Source: Solicoccozyma terricola (Eukaryota > Basidiomycota > Tremellomycetes > Filobasidiales > Piskurozymaceae). Taken from it: a stretch of 64,000 bases of DNA. The stretch is taken from NCBI GenBank assembly GCA_001600875.1, contig BCLD01000019.1:288601-352600 (forward strand), read 5' to 3'. The notes beneath the pieces were generated by a model. It was not told the origin of the DNA and did not search any database. It worked only from the letters and a program-made list of their open reading frames with translations. Position 1 is the stretch's first letter; each line of letters opens with the position of its first letter. The position numbers and the translations under genes are program-made. This document shows, in pieces, positions 10,854-23,164 of the stretch.

Positions 10854-13800
10854 TTAGTCAAGATCATCCACTTCGTCCCGCTTCTTCATCTCTTCAATCT
10901 CTTTACGAATGGAAGCCAACTCAGCCGTCGCCGCCGCGATGTTCGGAGCTTGGTTGAGCAGATGCAGGAGATCTGTAGAACGACAGTCATGAGACAGGTC
11001 TTCTCGGCGTGGGGCGGTCCACCCGCTACTCACCAGCCTCGGCTTCATCCAATCTACCCATTCCCTTGCGAGCGACAGCGCGACGGTACCATGCCTTCAT
11101 ATGAGTCTTGTTGAGGCTAAGCGCACGCGAGCAATCCAACTCGGCATCCTCGTAATTCTCAATCGCATTGAAAGCAGCCTGTTGGAAGCATATATCAGAT
11201 GTTAGCAAGAAGTGTTTTCTCAAGCCCTGATTTCCACTCACAGCCCTGTTGAGATAGTACACCGGGTTCTCGCTGTCCAAACAGATGGCCTGCGTATAGA
11301 ATGCCACAGCTCGCGCAGGCTGGGTTTTGAGGATAGTGTTGCCCTGAAAGTCCCGCCTCGTCAGTCGAAGGTCTGTCGCCGTCACTCCGTCACTACTCAC
11401 TCCCTCCTTTTCTCTGACGGCCACTTCTTTCTCCCACTCGGTCATACACTTCTTCCACTTGTCCACATCCACACCGCTTATCCCAGCATTTCGTCTGACA
11501 TACGGTTCGACGAGACGGCGATATACAGCCAATGGGTGTATCTCTGTGAGCACCGCCGAGTCATCCGCGTATTCGGGAAAATCAAACGGTGACAGAGATA
11601 TTGCTGTCTGCTGAAGAATCTGCGTGATCGATATGATTGTCAGATGGCTCACTCAAGTCCAAGAACATGCTATTAGCCTCACCTTCAAGAAATGTCGGTA
11701 TGTCAAGATGCATGCCATGTTCCTAGCACTCGCGCTTTCTTCCAACCAACTATTCGGCAGCTGTCTGCCATTCCACCTCTTCTCCCAAACCACTGGGGGT
11801 CCATCGTCTTTATTTCCACCACCCTCGCTCCCGTTCATCTGCAGCTGCTTTTGCAATTGCGCCTTCCCACCCTTCATTTTACCACCTTTCCCCTTCTTCC
11901 CTGAAATGACCCCACCATTCATCACCTTAACCTGACCGTTCTTGCCAATGACCTCCTTGGCGATGGGCTTGGGCGTTCCATGGGCTCCAGCGGCACCGAC
12001 GAGACCATTTTGGACGAGAACCTCCTCCAGACGCGGGATAAATGATGCGTCGTCCCATGGAGTGTCCTCGAACGATGATGCGAGTGATTGAGCGTCCGCA
12101 TCACCGTGTACCGCCTGTCCCTGCGCCGAATCACTGCCTTGCGATCCACCCAGCCCCGCTCCTGTTCCCACACCAAACCTATTGAACGCTCCTTCCGTTC
12201 CATACCTCAATACCACGTCCTCGCTTGCCATGTAATGCAACCTCGTCCTGACGTGCTCCTCTACCAACAACACGTCCGCCATTTCCGGATGTCGAATCTG
12301 CAACGGACTAGGTCGTTTATGCGATTGTTGTTGCTGACCCTGTTGCCCATCAGTCATGGTGTTATTAGGAGGCATTACCTCTACACGTCGACCTCGAAAG
12401 TAGAGAAGTTCGTGGAAGCACGTTCGGCATGCTGTGAGGTGACACATGCACGGTCCATGATCATCTCCTGCCGTCCAAATGGGAGTAACACCTTTCGGTA
12501 GAGGTGGAGCGGGTGGTGGAGAAGTAGCGCCGGTAGGTCCAGCTGGCAATACTTGTGGTACGCCATTTTCACCAGTTGCCGTGACGACTTCCAACTCGGC
12601 TTGTCCTTCGACGACCTTGGCCGCCGCCACCGCTCTTGAATGAGTTAAAGGGTTGACGGGTTGTGAAACAGCGGAAGTCCTCCCATGCAACAATGCCAAA
12701 TCATGGAAACAAATCCCATTCCCATACCCCGTCCTTGCCGGATCCGTCTTTGGTGAACTCGGCATCGGAAGTTGTTGACCTGCCAATGGAGGTCCAGTAG
12801 GTTGCGTAGTCGTCGTTGGTGATTTACCCGAGTTTGAAATCCCATGAGCGATAGGGACAGGTAATGGAAACGGTTGAGCCAAAGGGATTTGTTGATGCAT
12901 TGAATCCCCACCAACTGCTAATCTCGCACTACCACCGACGTCCATGTTCTTATCCACGAACGTCTCTCGAATCCCAGCCAAGAGATTTCCCCAATCTGTA
13001 CCTCTTCGACCTCCTGCTCCACCTTGATCGCTCATTCGGCGTTCATGTTCGTCTCGCATCAGATGAGCGAAATGACTGGAGAGTAATGCATCGATGTGTG
13101 GTCCACCGTATATTATCGAACGACGGAGGAATGTGGTCGAGCATCCGATTTGAATGAGTGAGATGAGAAGAGAGGGAAGGAGTGTAGTGTAGGTATGATG
13201 AAATGCTTCGACCCTGCGTTGAACCAATTCCAAGAAAAAAAAAACCCCCCCCATGTCAGCGAAATTCCATTCTCAATACACGAGCCACACCCACAACCCC
13301 TTTTCAAAAACTCACCAACATCTCTCAATCCACGCATCGTACTCTTTACTAATCAATTCACCCAAATCCACCATGAAATCATCCATCTCCACATCCGTCA
13401 AATTCCTACCTCTTTCTTCCGAATGATCATTTATCCCACCCCATACACGTTCATGTGGACATCTACCTGGTGCTCCAAGTCCATCATCGAAATACAATTG
13501 TTCTTGATGGACTACTAGAGGTGGTATAGGTGGGAGTCGGGGTAGGGATACAGGGAGAGGTTGGAATGATGATAAAGGCGGTGGTGAGGATGATCCTCGT
13601 GATCGAGTTGGATCTCGTAGGATCGTCAGAGATGGTCCATAGATGTGAGCAGGGATCGTTAATGTCGTCGAAGGAGGATGTGGATGTGGAATGGTGGTGG
13701 TGGAGGGAGGAGGTGGGGTTGTTGTTACCGAGTTGGATGAGGTTGGGTTTGTACCGGCATTAGGGAGACCTCCACCGTCCGGAGATTCTTGCTGCGTTCG

Positions 13801-13857
13801 AACGGATAACGTAGATTGTTCATCGACTGTTGAATCAGCAGTCGAGGTAGTGGTCAT
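10854..13857 (-). CDS. Large protein with C-terminal TPR repeats, function unknown
   Basis: Six exons fit in phase (13316-13857, 11683-13213, 11401-11619, 11242-11343, 11034-11178, 10854-10972; 885 aa). The C-terminal 150 residues form a tetratricopeptide module: NTILKTQPARAVAFYTQAIC, SENPVYYLNRAAAFNAIENY, DAELDCSRALSLN, AWYRRAVARKGMGRLDEA. They end in an acidic coiled tail (IRKEIEEMKKRDEVDDLD). The N-terminal 180 residues are Pro/Ser/Thr-rich. The middle holds conserved-looking blocks (GICFHDLALLHGR, GPCMCHLTACRTCFHELLY, HPEMADVLLVEEHVRTRLHY) and a Lys/Gly-rich stretch. Three closely spaced cysteines plus His in CMCHLTACRTC could bind metal or simply be buried. TPR modules of this type often dock Hsp70/Hsp90, which is only a possibility here. 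No orthologue name recognised. Confidence 0.8.
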
Positions 13858-14570
13858 TTCGGCACTCGTTTATATTCCAGCGTTATCAATCGGGGGAATA
13901 GAAGAGCCTTTCCTGGGACGTCCTTGTGGTACTATTCTTCAAACACCTTGTACCCTCCGGTGCTTGACGTAATTGACGCCTGGCTGTTTCCTCCTTGACA
14001 CCGTGCAGATGTGTTATGAGCCTTGTATTTGTCCTACGCGACCGTGTCTGTCCTTCGAAATCCTTCGACCAAGATGCTGTATCCAACAGACCGACTTCTT
14101 TTCAATTATCAAAGCCAAGTGAGTCCCAAAGAAATGCTGAGATTTTATTCCGGTGGTTTAACCCTGAGACAAGGAGAAAAAGTTTTTGTAAAAGCGCGAG
14201 CTGTATGATGCGAAGAAAGGAAACGAGTATGCAATCGGGAGACTGAGGATGGAGATGAGGTGGATGAAGCACGGGATGGTGTATGGGATGGTGTATGGGA
14301 TGTAGATGAGAGGCGACCTTGGCTGAGTCGTCTGCTATGCGGATTCTCACGACGGGGGGAGGCGGCGTGGAGGTATGACGTGGCAATTGGACCAAAAAGA
14401 AAGAAAGAGGGATGGGGGCATGACGTGGCAATTTGGTAATTCAGGGAATGACGTGGCAACAGTCCCAGGGAGATTGATAACAGTTCGTAGGGCCAATGGT
14501 GGTCTCCGTCCCTGACTCCCTCCCACTCCCACTCCCCGTCTCCCACTGGCTCTCATCCAGACAGACCATC
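13858..14570 (+). other. Divergent intergenic region between TPR and phosducin-like genes
   Basis: About 710 bp with no convincing coding sequence. It contains the three TGACGTGGC boxes listed separately and a GGATG/GTATGG repeat at about 14270-14305. Confidence 0.5.
14375..14460 (+). promoter_or_regulatory. Three identical 12-bp boxes ATGACGTGGCAA upstream of phosducin-like gene
   Basis: The 12-mer ATGACGTGGCAA occurs three times in the same orientation at 14375-14386, 14421-14432 and 14449-14460, about 110-195 bp before the start codon at 14571. The core TGACGTGG is the classic CRE/UPRE-type bZIP site (in animals bound by ATF6/XBP1). Which fungal bZIP would bind is unknown. Function inferred only from repetition and position. 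Confidence 0.6.
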
Positions 14571-15762
14571 ATGACACACAACCCGAATGAAGATACAGAG
14601 TTGTGAGCACATCCACGCATTCCTCGTCGTCTGCATCACGCTATCCGCTCATCTCAATTCTTCTTCTCTCCCACCTCATAGCAACGACGCTCTCCGTGCA
14701 CATGGCATCCTCCCACCTAAACCCCCTACTCCTCCCTCCCCATCTTCCTTCCTCCCATCCGCCACCGAACTCCGTCACCACGTTCTTTCCCAAGCTTCCG
14801 CTTCCGCTCTCGGAGAACTTCAAGATGAAGCTCTGTCATCGGATGAAGAACGATTACTCGCTTCGTATCGAGCTAAGAAGGTAGCGGAAATGAAGAGGGA
14901 TGAGAAGAAGAAGAGGAGGTTGGGTGTTGATGTGGGTGGGGATGGAATTTCAATCAAAGATATCGGAAAAGATGATTTTGTCAAGGAGGTTAGTGAGGCT
15001 AGTAAGAAGGAAGTGGAGGTGGATGATGAGGATGAGGATGTGGATGAGGGTGGGATTTTGGGATTAACGAACGAGGGTGATGAGGATGGTGAACGGAACA
15101 AGTCAAAAGGGAAAGGAAAACAAGGAATGGGAGTTGTTTGTTTCTTATACAAAGATTCGTACGTCCCACCCTCTCACACTTCACCTCACTCCCAAACAAC
15201 ATGTTAACGACCATCATTTACACTTGTCCACCAACCCAGCATCCCATTCTCCAACCATCTCTACAACCTCCTACTTAAACTCTCACCACATTGTCCATTC
15301 ACGAAATTCGTCAAAATCCGAGCTGATCAATGCATCGAAGGATATCCAGATCGGAATGTACCGACTTTATTATTATATAAAGGTGGGGATTGCGTTGGTA
15401 GTATTACACCGATTGTAGGGAGTATGAAAATGGGATTACGAATGACTGTTCAAGGTGAGTCCATGGGGTAGACACGATTATCCTAACCCTCGAAAATTAA
15501 CACACACCAACACACCAATTTAGACCTCGAGCGTATTCTCCTCCAACATGGAATCCTCCACCAACCCTCATCATCCCTCGCGTCTTCACTCCGCACATCC
15601 GCACGTCAAACCACCGGTGCTTTATCATCCGACGAAGACGAAGACGATGAAGAATTCGGTACGATGAGAAGAGGGAAGCGGGGGGAGAGAGGGTTAAGGA
15701 GTGGAGGGTCGGGGTTGGGTGTTGGGAAGGAGGACTCGGAGAGTAGTGATTATGACTTGTGA
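14571..15762 (+). CDS. PLP2: Phosducin-like protein (PLP2/PDCL3 class chaperonin cofactor)
   Basis: Thioredoxin-fold cofactor that helps the cytosolic chaperonin CCT fold actin, tubulin and related clients. Four exons fit in phase (14571-14602, 14682-15158, 15240-15454, 15524-15762; 320 aa). The N-terminus MTHNPNEDTEFNDALRAHGI followed by LPPKP matches the PLP2/VIAF opening (..WNDILRxxGIIPP..). A charged helical region follows (SSDEERLLASYRAKKVAEMK). The thioredoxin-like domain includes GVVCFLYKDSIPFSNHLYNL, FVKIRADQCIEGYPDRNVPT, LLLYKGGDCVGSITPIVG. The C-terminus is acidic and Ser/Asp-rich. The CxxC of true thioredoxins is absent, as in the family. Its promoter carries three bZIP-type boxes, which fits a chaperone cofactor induced by protein stress (inference). 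Confidence 0.9.
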
Positions 15763-15840
15763 AGGAGAGCATGAATTTGTATTCTGGGTGGCGAATGTTG
15801 ATGCTTTCATCTCCACGTGGCTTTTTGGGAAAATGTTGGG

Positions 15841-18800
15841 ATGTCCATACCAACTTCACTGGCTGAAGCTGATATCATCTTCACTTGCAGTGTCCATTGC
15901 CTAGCCATGAGGGTGACCACGGACTATATCTCAGTCGGGTGTAACAGGGGAACCAGCACATCCGACGTCAACGCCGATGGGATAGTCGCTTTCGGCGCTG
16001 GGAAGCTCGTAGCGTTGTGGAATTCAGCAGTGAGGACTGGGTGCTCTTTGGAAACCCTTGCTGTAGAAGCACCCTGTACTGACGGCGCTTGGATGTTCTT
16101 TTCCAGGATCCCACGCATCGAGGAGTGTATACCACACTTCCAGGGCATACACACAACGTCACCAAAGTCCGATATCTACCTCTCTCCTCATCCTCATCTT
16201 CATCATCATCTGCAATCGTCTCGGGTGACGAATCTGGCAATGTCAGAGTATGGGTACCGAGTGATGCGGTTTCGTCGATATTGGGTCCATCGTACAGGGA
16301 GCTTGCTTCAGTTAAAGCTCATTCTCTGTCTGTATCGGCTCTTGGAGTTCTTTCGACGTCGGTTGAAGATCACGGTCGGAAATTACTCGTCACTGGAGGT
16401 TCTGATGGATTGGTCAAGATCTGGAATGTGGAAGTGGAAATGGAATTATTACAGACGATTGATCTTGATGGGAAATTACCATTGGAGGTTGTGATCGCTC
16501 AACTTCCAGGTATCAGCTGTGAGAATTGTCATCTTTTGGTCAATCTCGATCACGACGTTACTAACTTTTACCAAAATCACACACAGCACTGGTCCTCGCA
16601 ATCGCTCTCACCCACCGTACAATTCAAATACACACCCAATCATCGTCCAATTTGTCTACATCATCCTCCACCCCTACGACTTTCCGACCATTCCAACAAT
16701 CCATTGCGTTGGAAGGACACGAGGACTGGGTCAGATGTCTCTCCTTCACCGTCTATCCTCGTGCATCTGCCTCCTCCTCCTTTTCAGACGATCACGATGA
16801 CCTCATGCTCGCTTCTGGAAGTCAAGATGCATACATCCGCCTATGGAGAATCTCTCGCGTCAGTCAGAATGTTCCAGTTGGTGATGCATCTACGCAATCA
16901 AAGTTGGGAGACAGAGATGAACTGAATGACGAGATGTTGGATGAGTTTGAGAGGAGGATGAGAGGGGAAGGATTAGCAGGAGATGAAGAGGGACAAAGTG
17001 GACAGCTGAGTACTAAAGCTCATGCTTTGGTCGTGGATGATGGATCGGCGTGAGGTCTTTTCGTCTTGTTCAAACGGCTCGGACTGATGTCTTCGGTTTG
17101 GAAATGCAGGTTGAGCGTGCAGTACAGCGTCAATCTTGAATCCGTCCTCATAGGTCATGAAGGATGGGTGACAAATGTCCGGTGGTCACCTTCCGCATCG
17201 ACTACTGCGCCTCTGCTCCTCTCCACCGCCGCTGACAACTCTATGATCATCTGGAGCCCGCCATCGTCTTCATCCCCACTGTGGCTTGCACGGCATCGAT
17301 TCGGTGAGATGGGAGGGAAAGGCCTAGGTTTATTCGGAGCGCTTTGGGCAATGGGAAAGGATACGATGAGCGTCGTAGCGTCTAGTTGGAATGGTGGATT
17401 TAACAGATGGAGATTAGATGAAGGTGATATGGTGGATGGTGAATGGGTTCCGGAAATTGCGGCGACTGGGCATCAACATGCTGTCAAGGATGTCGCTTGG
17501 GATCCAGCGGGGGAGTATCTTTTGTCCGTCAGGTGAGCTGACTGTTCCAGAGGGTTCTGGTGATTGTTCTGACATTGCCAATGGTCCTAGCACTGACCGA
17601 ACAACTCGAGCGCATGCTCCATGGAGGAGATCAGGTATAACGACTTGGGCAGAGATCGGCCGTCCTCAGATCCACGGATATGACATGACTTGCGTTGCTT
17701 TTCTGGATCGGTTACGATTCGTTAGCGGTGCAGATGAGAAGGTGGTCAGGGTGTTTGATGCGCCGAGAGGGTTTGCAGAAAGTTTGAGAAAGCTGGGCGT
17801 CACGAAGGATGATTTGACATCGGTGAGTATCGTGCGTTATGGACGACGTGAGACGATGTCTGATTGCGGCACTGTAGACCGCAACTTCCATCGGTGCTAG
17901 TGTCCCTCCTCTGGGTTTGTCGAATCGTGCATTGGCCAAGGGTGAGTTGTCTACCTCGCTCATGATGTCAGCGCCTTCAACCAAGCTTGCTCTCCCCTTC
18001 AGCTCGAGTCGCTGAGCCATTGACGGGCAAGTTGACAACGATGAATGAGGAACACATCTCCATCACCGAGTCCATGGAGAAGATCCCCACTGAAGCGGTG
18101 TTGGCCTCATCTACTCTATGGCCCGAAATCGAAAAGCTGTACGGCCACGGATATGAGGTGAGAGCAAATGATCAGGCTCCAAGAAAGGCATCACCTAATC
18201 ATTGGTCATATACAATAGCTCATGACATGCGCTGTGTCACCAAATCACAAGCTGCTGGCAACGGCCTGCAAAGCTTCGTCTGCCGAACACGCCGTTGTCC
18301 GGATTTATGATACGGAAACCTGGAAACAGATTGGACAGCCACTTGAGGGCCATAACCTCACCATCACGAAAATCACGTTCAGTCACGATAATCGATACCT
18401 TTTGACCTGCTCGCGTGACCGAACGTGGAGGCTCTTCCGATCGTCCGGTGAAGGCCAAGGTCAGTCACGGTCATGCAGATCACGTTGCCATTAATCGAAG
18501 ACTTACATGAATGACCGACAACAGGTTTCGAACCAGTTGCAGCAGAAAAGCCACATGCACGGATTATCTGGGACTGTGCATGGGCCCCAGACGACCGGTT
18601 CTTCGTCACAGTATCTCGAGACAAGCAGGTAAGTTGATGTGAAGGAACTGGCAGAGGATGTTACTCATGTCATAACCAACTGCAGATGAAGTTGTGGCAA
18701 CCGGTACCAGAGGCGGAGTCCGATAGATGGACTTGTACTGCCGCTGTCAAGATGCAGCAGGCGCCGACAGCGGTGGACATTGTCCGCGATCCGCGTGCAC

Positions 18801-19141
18801 AGAGGTGAGTTCAATGTTTGGCATTCAATAGACCTTTCTGATGTACCGTTCTTCTCACAGGGATCTCCTCGCGGTTGGCTTCGAGGACGGTACGATTGAC
18901 ATATATAGTGTCAACGTGGACAGCGCAGCCTCGTGTCAGCTTGTTCAGCACATCGGATCTGAGTAAGTATTCGGTCCGAGCGAAACACAACCCACTCGGC
19001 TGCTAATGTTTTCCTCTGTTCAGCGTGGCCCACGTTGACCAGATACATCGTCTAGCTTGGCATTCCGGGCCGAATGGACTGCAGCTAGCGAGTTGCAGTG
19101 AAGATAGGAGTGTGAGATTGCTAAGCATCAGCGATCGATGA
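15841..19141 (+). CDS. ELP2: Elongator complex subunit 2 (WD40)
   Basis: Double beta-propeller scaffold of Elongator, which makes the wobble-uridine side chain mcm5 of tRNAs. Twelve exons, all in phase: 15841-16029, 16107-16509, 16587-17049, 17110-17532, 17591-17822, 17878-17941, 18003-18157, 18219-18459, 18525-18628, 18686-18804, 18861-18962, 19024-19141 (870 aa). The N-terminus has the Elp2-typical [24 protein letters not shown]-repeat motifs recur: [167 protein letters not shown]. Start chosen at ATG 15841; an in-frame ATG eight codons upstream is less likely. Length is slightly above yeast Elp2 (788 aa). Confidence 0.95.
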
Positions 19142-19432
19142 ATGAAGTAAACGCATTGTAGATTTGTGTCTGATCGCGATCGAGGCATGGTAGAGTCAAT
19201 CATGCGAATGTCATCAAATCACATGATACAGTATCGAAACGTTGCGAGTGCGAAGGGGTAAACAAAAGAGAGATACGCGACGTGCTGAGTTCTGAGGGTC
19301 GAACAATCACAACCCAATGACCAAGCCCTTTCTGCGGCGGTAGAGAGAGAAGGAAATGATACAGTCGTCTAGTGACCGTGGCTAAGAAAACAATACAAGA
19401 CATCGCATCAGCGTCCTCCCTTGCAAGCGATT

Positions 19433-20683
19433 TCACCGAAAAACTACCCACATTTGAATCTTCTCCTTAGCCTCCCTCTCCTGTACCATCCCACTAGAGA
19501 TCAAAAACTCTCTAATCTTCGTCCTCTGATCACCTTGAAGTTGAATGACTTGACCAAAGTTTGGTTTGACTTTCCCGCCTGGTGCAGCTGGAGCTAGAGC
19601 GTCCAACTCTGCATCTTCGGATGAAACGACTGTTCCGTTGCATGCGAATTCCTTGATTGTGAAAAGATAAGGCACGTCAGTTTTTATTTTTCGCTTCGCC
19701 ACGGGTTCAAGGGTTTAATATAATAATCTAAGCGATAATTCACCTTCTTGAAAGCCTTCAGAACCTTCTTAGCATCATACTCCTTTCCCAAACCTTGAAC
19801 AGTAGTCAACATCTTCCTTCCATTTCGTTGTTGAATACCTAAAACGATCCCCCCCAACGTTACACACCCCATCAGCGTATTTCCACAAGACGGTCAATTG
19901 AGAAAGACTGAATGCGACTCACGGATGTGAATCTTTCCACTCGCAGGATCATCGTTGACTGGCGTTCCCGCTCCAGAAGAGGGGTTACCGAAGTTGTCGG
20001 CGTCCGCGAATGGGTCTGTTTTGTAATATCAAGGTAGGCGGTTGAAAAGGAGGAGATATTGACGCGGAGAGAGGATGGAAGTGGCGTAAACGAGTAGAAA
20101 AGAGGGGGAAATCGGAGGAAAAAGAAAAAGCATTGAGGATGAATTTTCGAATATCAGGAGTGAGAATTCCGAGAAGAGAATGAAAAAGGGGGATTCGTGT
20201 TTTTGGAACGGCGAATTGAGGGAGGAGACGGAGACGAAACGGAGCAATAAGAGAGTAATCCAGAATCAGTCTTCTAATTCCTCCAAACAAGCCTTGTCCA
20301 AACTCGTCGTTCCCGGAAGATCAATAGCGTCGGAAACAAACACGAGCCTGCGACTATTGTCCTCGACAACCGCCATTCAACTGAGTGCTCCCCTTATCTA
20401 ACTGCTTAATGCACAGAACAAATAGGAGTGAGAATGACCCTGATGTGCCCATGTTTCGCCTTAACGTAGGCAAAGACGGGTGTTTGTCCCAAAGCACATG
20501 TGGTATCCTTCTGATCGGGTCGTTGTCGCTTTCACACTCCCTTGCCACAAAGCCCACTTTCACAACGATCCAGAGACGACGACAAATCATCCATAATCTC
20601 TCCGCCTTCCAAACTCTTTCCATTCAACGCTTCATCGACATAAACTCACCTCTTGATTGCAAATTGATCATTCCACCCATCAT
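19433..20683 (-). CDS. SUI1: Translation initiation factor eIF1
   Basis: Small 40S-bound factor that enforces start-codon fidelity. Four exons fit in phase (20650-20683, 19923-20015, 19744-19838, 19433-19651; 146 aa from the first of two adjacent ATGs, 142 aa if the family-like MINLQSRDPF start is used). SUI1 signatures: KIHIRIQQRNGRKMLTTVQG, KEYDAKKVLKAFKKEFACNG, GQVIQLQGDQRTKIREFLIS. Two oddities: an insertion of about 20 residues (SEDAELDALAPAAPGGKV) between NGTVV and the GQVIQLQG strand, and a C-terminus KIQMWVVFR instead of the usual KIHGF-like end. The first intron is 634 nt, about ten times the local norm, a pattern common for highly expressed fungal translation genes. Confidence 0.9.
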
Positions 20684-21361
20684 CCCCGTCCCGGCACCAG
20701 CCTTGGCGGCACCGGCGACAGGGATGAGTTTCCTTGGTTGAGGTGCGACGAGATCGTCCACTTTGGCGGTGGTTGCTATTTGGATGGATTAAGCGGATGA
20801 AATTGTTTTTTCAAGTGGCGAGTTTGGTGGGGAAAAAAAAATCGAAGTCGGGTGTATAGTGTAGCCAGCAGGTTAAGAGTAGTGGGGTTAGCGGAGAGGG
20901 AAGGGGCGGATGCGGGATGAGAATGAGAAGATGTTAGCCTTCATTCGTGGTATAACAACCGTTGGGATATAATGATCCATCGATGTCATGATGGATCATC
21001 ACTCGCCACCAATCCCCAGTCAACGTTGACTTGTCGCGCGACCCCACGCCTCTCCGTCTCAAACAAAGCGTGGACTAACCTGCGGATGTCATTCAAGTGT
21101 GAAAGTGCGTGTGCTCTACTGCTCTGAACTGGACTCGAGTAGAGATGTAGGTGGTGGTGGTGGTGGTTGAAGGATGTGAGGTTGATGAATACGAGGTGGA
21201 GTCCTCGAGCTGAGACCTGGCCGATTGGGAGAATCAGGATGCATTCATTTATTTTTATTTTCTCACGATGACGCGTGTGCGGGGCACCAATCCTCCAGTC
21301 AAAGATTTCCATAGCAGAGCATCCACACATCCTCAGCCAGACATACGCCGACACAACTCAG
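20684..21361. other. eIF1/FYV7 divergent intergenic region
   Basis: About 680 bp. It probably holds the eIF1 5' leader, perhaps with a further 5' UTR exon, because an AG acceptor and open sequence lie just upstream of the chosen start near 20775. No separate gene seen. Confidence 0.4.
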
Positions 21362-22343
21362 ATGGACCACGCCTCCCGTCCTCTTCCACCACATCTATCC
21401 GCACACAGCCGTCCAGGTGGACGTGCCGTCCCATCGACTCGCGGAGGTTCCTCATCCCGTGGGAGGGGAGGTTTCAGAGTAGGACCAGCTCATGCACCAC
21501 GCGATGCCTATCTTGGAAAAGGTATGAACTCGCCTATGTCCAGCACCTTCTTCCAACCTCCCTCCGTACTGATATACCAATTCATTTTCCACCCGAACAG
21601 CCAAGAAAATCAAAGCTGATTTGATTGATAGAGCAAAGATCAAGAAATCATTCGCAAAGGCATTAAAAGCAGAAGGTCTTTCATCCGACCGTCTTCGCAC
21701 AGGACCACCAGAGAAAGGAAAAGATGAGAAAAGAAAGGAAGATACTGGACCTCCGAGAGATGATAAGGGGAAACTAGTCAGAGACGGTGGATGGGGGGAT
21801 AAAGGCGCAGGTATAGGAAGTGGGAAAGGGAAAGGAAAGGAGAGAGATGAAGTGGATGAACAGCTGGAACGGATGAGGAAAGAAATCGGTCAATCAAGTG
21901 GAGTTGATGATTCAATGACGGCTATTCGGAAAAGAAAACGTCACGACCTACCACCCACCACGACCGCCACCTCGTCAAAATCCCAACCGTCGTCATCCAC
22001 TCCCACTGCGTCCTCCGCATCAGTCATTCCAACCCCAACCTCCTTACGCACACTGAAACGAGATGCATACGCTTTACATCATTCTTCCAATCCACATCAA
22101 ACGCCAACTCCTTCGGCCGTACATCCTTCTCGAACAAGAGTTTCAGCGTCCAAAGCAAAATCAGCGCAGGAGACGGTAGTATCACGGGGGACTCCCTCAG
22201 GTAGCAGAGGAGGTGGAGTGGTAGTTGGAGGCGGAAGAGGAAGGCAACCAAGTGGTATTGGAGGTGGTGGAAGAGGTCAACCGAAGATGGCAGCGAGGAT
22301 GGATGTTCTGTTAGAGAAAATCAAGAGGAATAAAGGGACATGA
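21362..22343 (+). CDS. FYV7-like rRNA-processing protein
   Basis: Two exons (21362-21521, 21601-22343; 300 aa). After an Arg/Gly-rich N-terminus (RGGSSSRGRGGFRVGPAHAP) comes the conserved basic block YLGKAKKIKADLIDRAKIKK followed by SFAKALKAEG, which resembles the Fyv7/TAP26 motif. Yeast Fyv7 acts in small-subunit (18S) pre-rRNA maturation in the nucleolus. The rest is Lys/Glu-rich (EQLERMRKEIG, IRKRKRHDLPP) and then Ser/Thr/Pro- and Gly/Arg-rich, with a basic end (ARMDVLLEKIKRNKGT). Low complexity makes homology assignment moderate. Confidence 0.7.
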
Positions 22344-22706
22344 TGCTTTGTGGATCGTCATTTAATCTGGCGAGGACAGGGGAAAAAGTTTGCTGCTCTT
22401 GTATAGTATAGATGAGTGGATATCTAAGGCTATGGTATGCTTTCATTATCAACGTTGCGAGAGGGTGACATTTAAATCCTTACAGTGTATTATGTTGTTT
22501 TCAAGGAATGTATTAGTGAGACGTGCAGCGAGGCGCAGCCGGTAAAGTAAGGTTGGGTTGAGGACGCTCCGCGTCCATGTTGAGCGATGAGAGTAGGTAG
22601 TCAGTGTTGAGGCTCGATCGACGACCATGTTGACGACGAGGTCCGCGAATGAAGTTGGTAGAAGGCTGGGAATGAAGTTGGTAGAAGGCTGGGAGTGGGA
22701 AAGAAA

Positions 22707-22769
<63 letters not shown>

Positions 22770-23164
22770 GTGAGAAGGAGGGAGGACGTGGGGGGGGGGG
22801 GGGGAACGACTGGGAGATCGATTGACAGGTTGTTTTTTTGGCCTCTCCTGGTCGGCTGATAATAGAGCCAACCGAAAGGAAGGCGAGCGGTAAATGGAAT
22901 CCCATAGCACTCTTCATGAGCAGTCGCTCCTTGTCATCGACCAGAATAGCAAAGAGATATCAAATCCGTCTTCGGTCTCGTCTCGAGGCGACAGGAATGA
23001 GCCCATTGATTAAGCTCTCTTCCCCTTGATCTGGAGACCAGGCGCCCGACAGCGACGCGTGATCCTCATCGGGTTGCGAAATGAACGACATTGCGTAGAA
23101 GAATGTATCGAATATGTGTGTAAAGTGCGCTGCTTGCTGAGATTTAAATTGTAACACCAGTAGA
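22344..23164. other. Convergent intergenic region with two poly-G runs
   Basis: Region between the 3' ends of the FYV7-like and EOS1-like genes. It contains a poly-G run of more than 50 nt (about 22707-22760) and a shorter one (about 22789-22803). A direct repeat GAATGAAGTTGGTAGAAGGCTGGGA-like unit precedes the first run (two copies, about 22648-22699). The Pro-rich minus-strand reading frame here is only the translated homopolymer. No gene seen. Confidence 0.6.
22707..22803 (+). repeat. Long poly-G tracts
   Basis: A single uninterrupted G run of roughly 54 nt, then 30 bp of mixed sequence and a second G run of about 15 nt. G-quadruplex formation is possible. Run lengths of this size are often mis-sized by assemblers. 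Confidence 0.85.

Noticed and set aside
22449..22910. Pro-rich minus-strand frame
   Set aside because: Translated poly-G tract in the intergenic region; no splice or family support.
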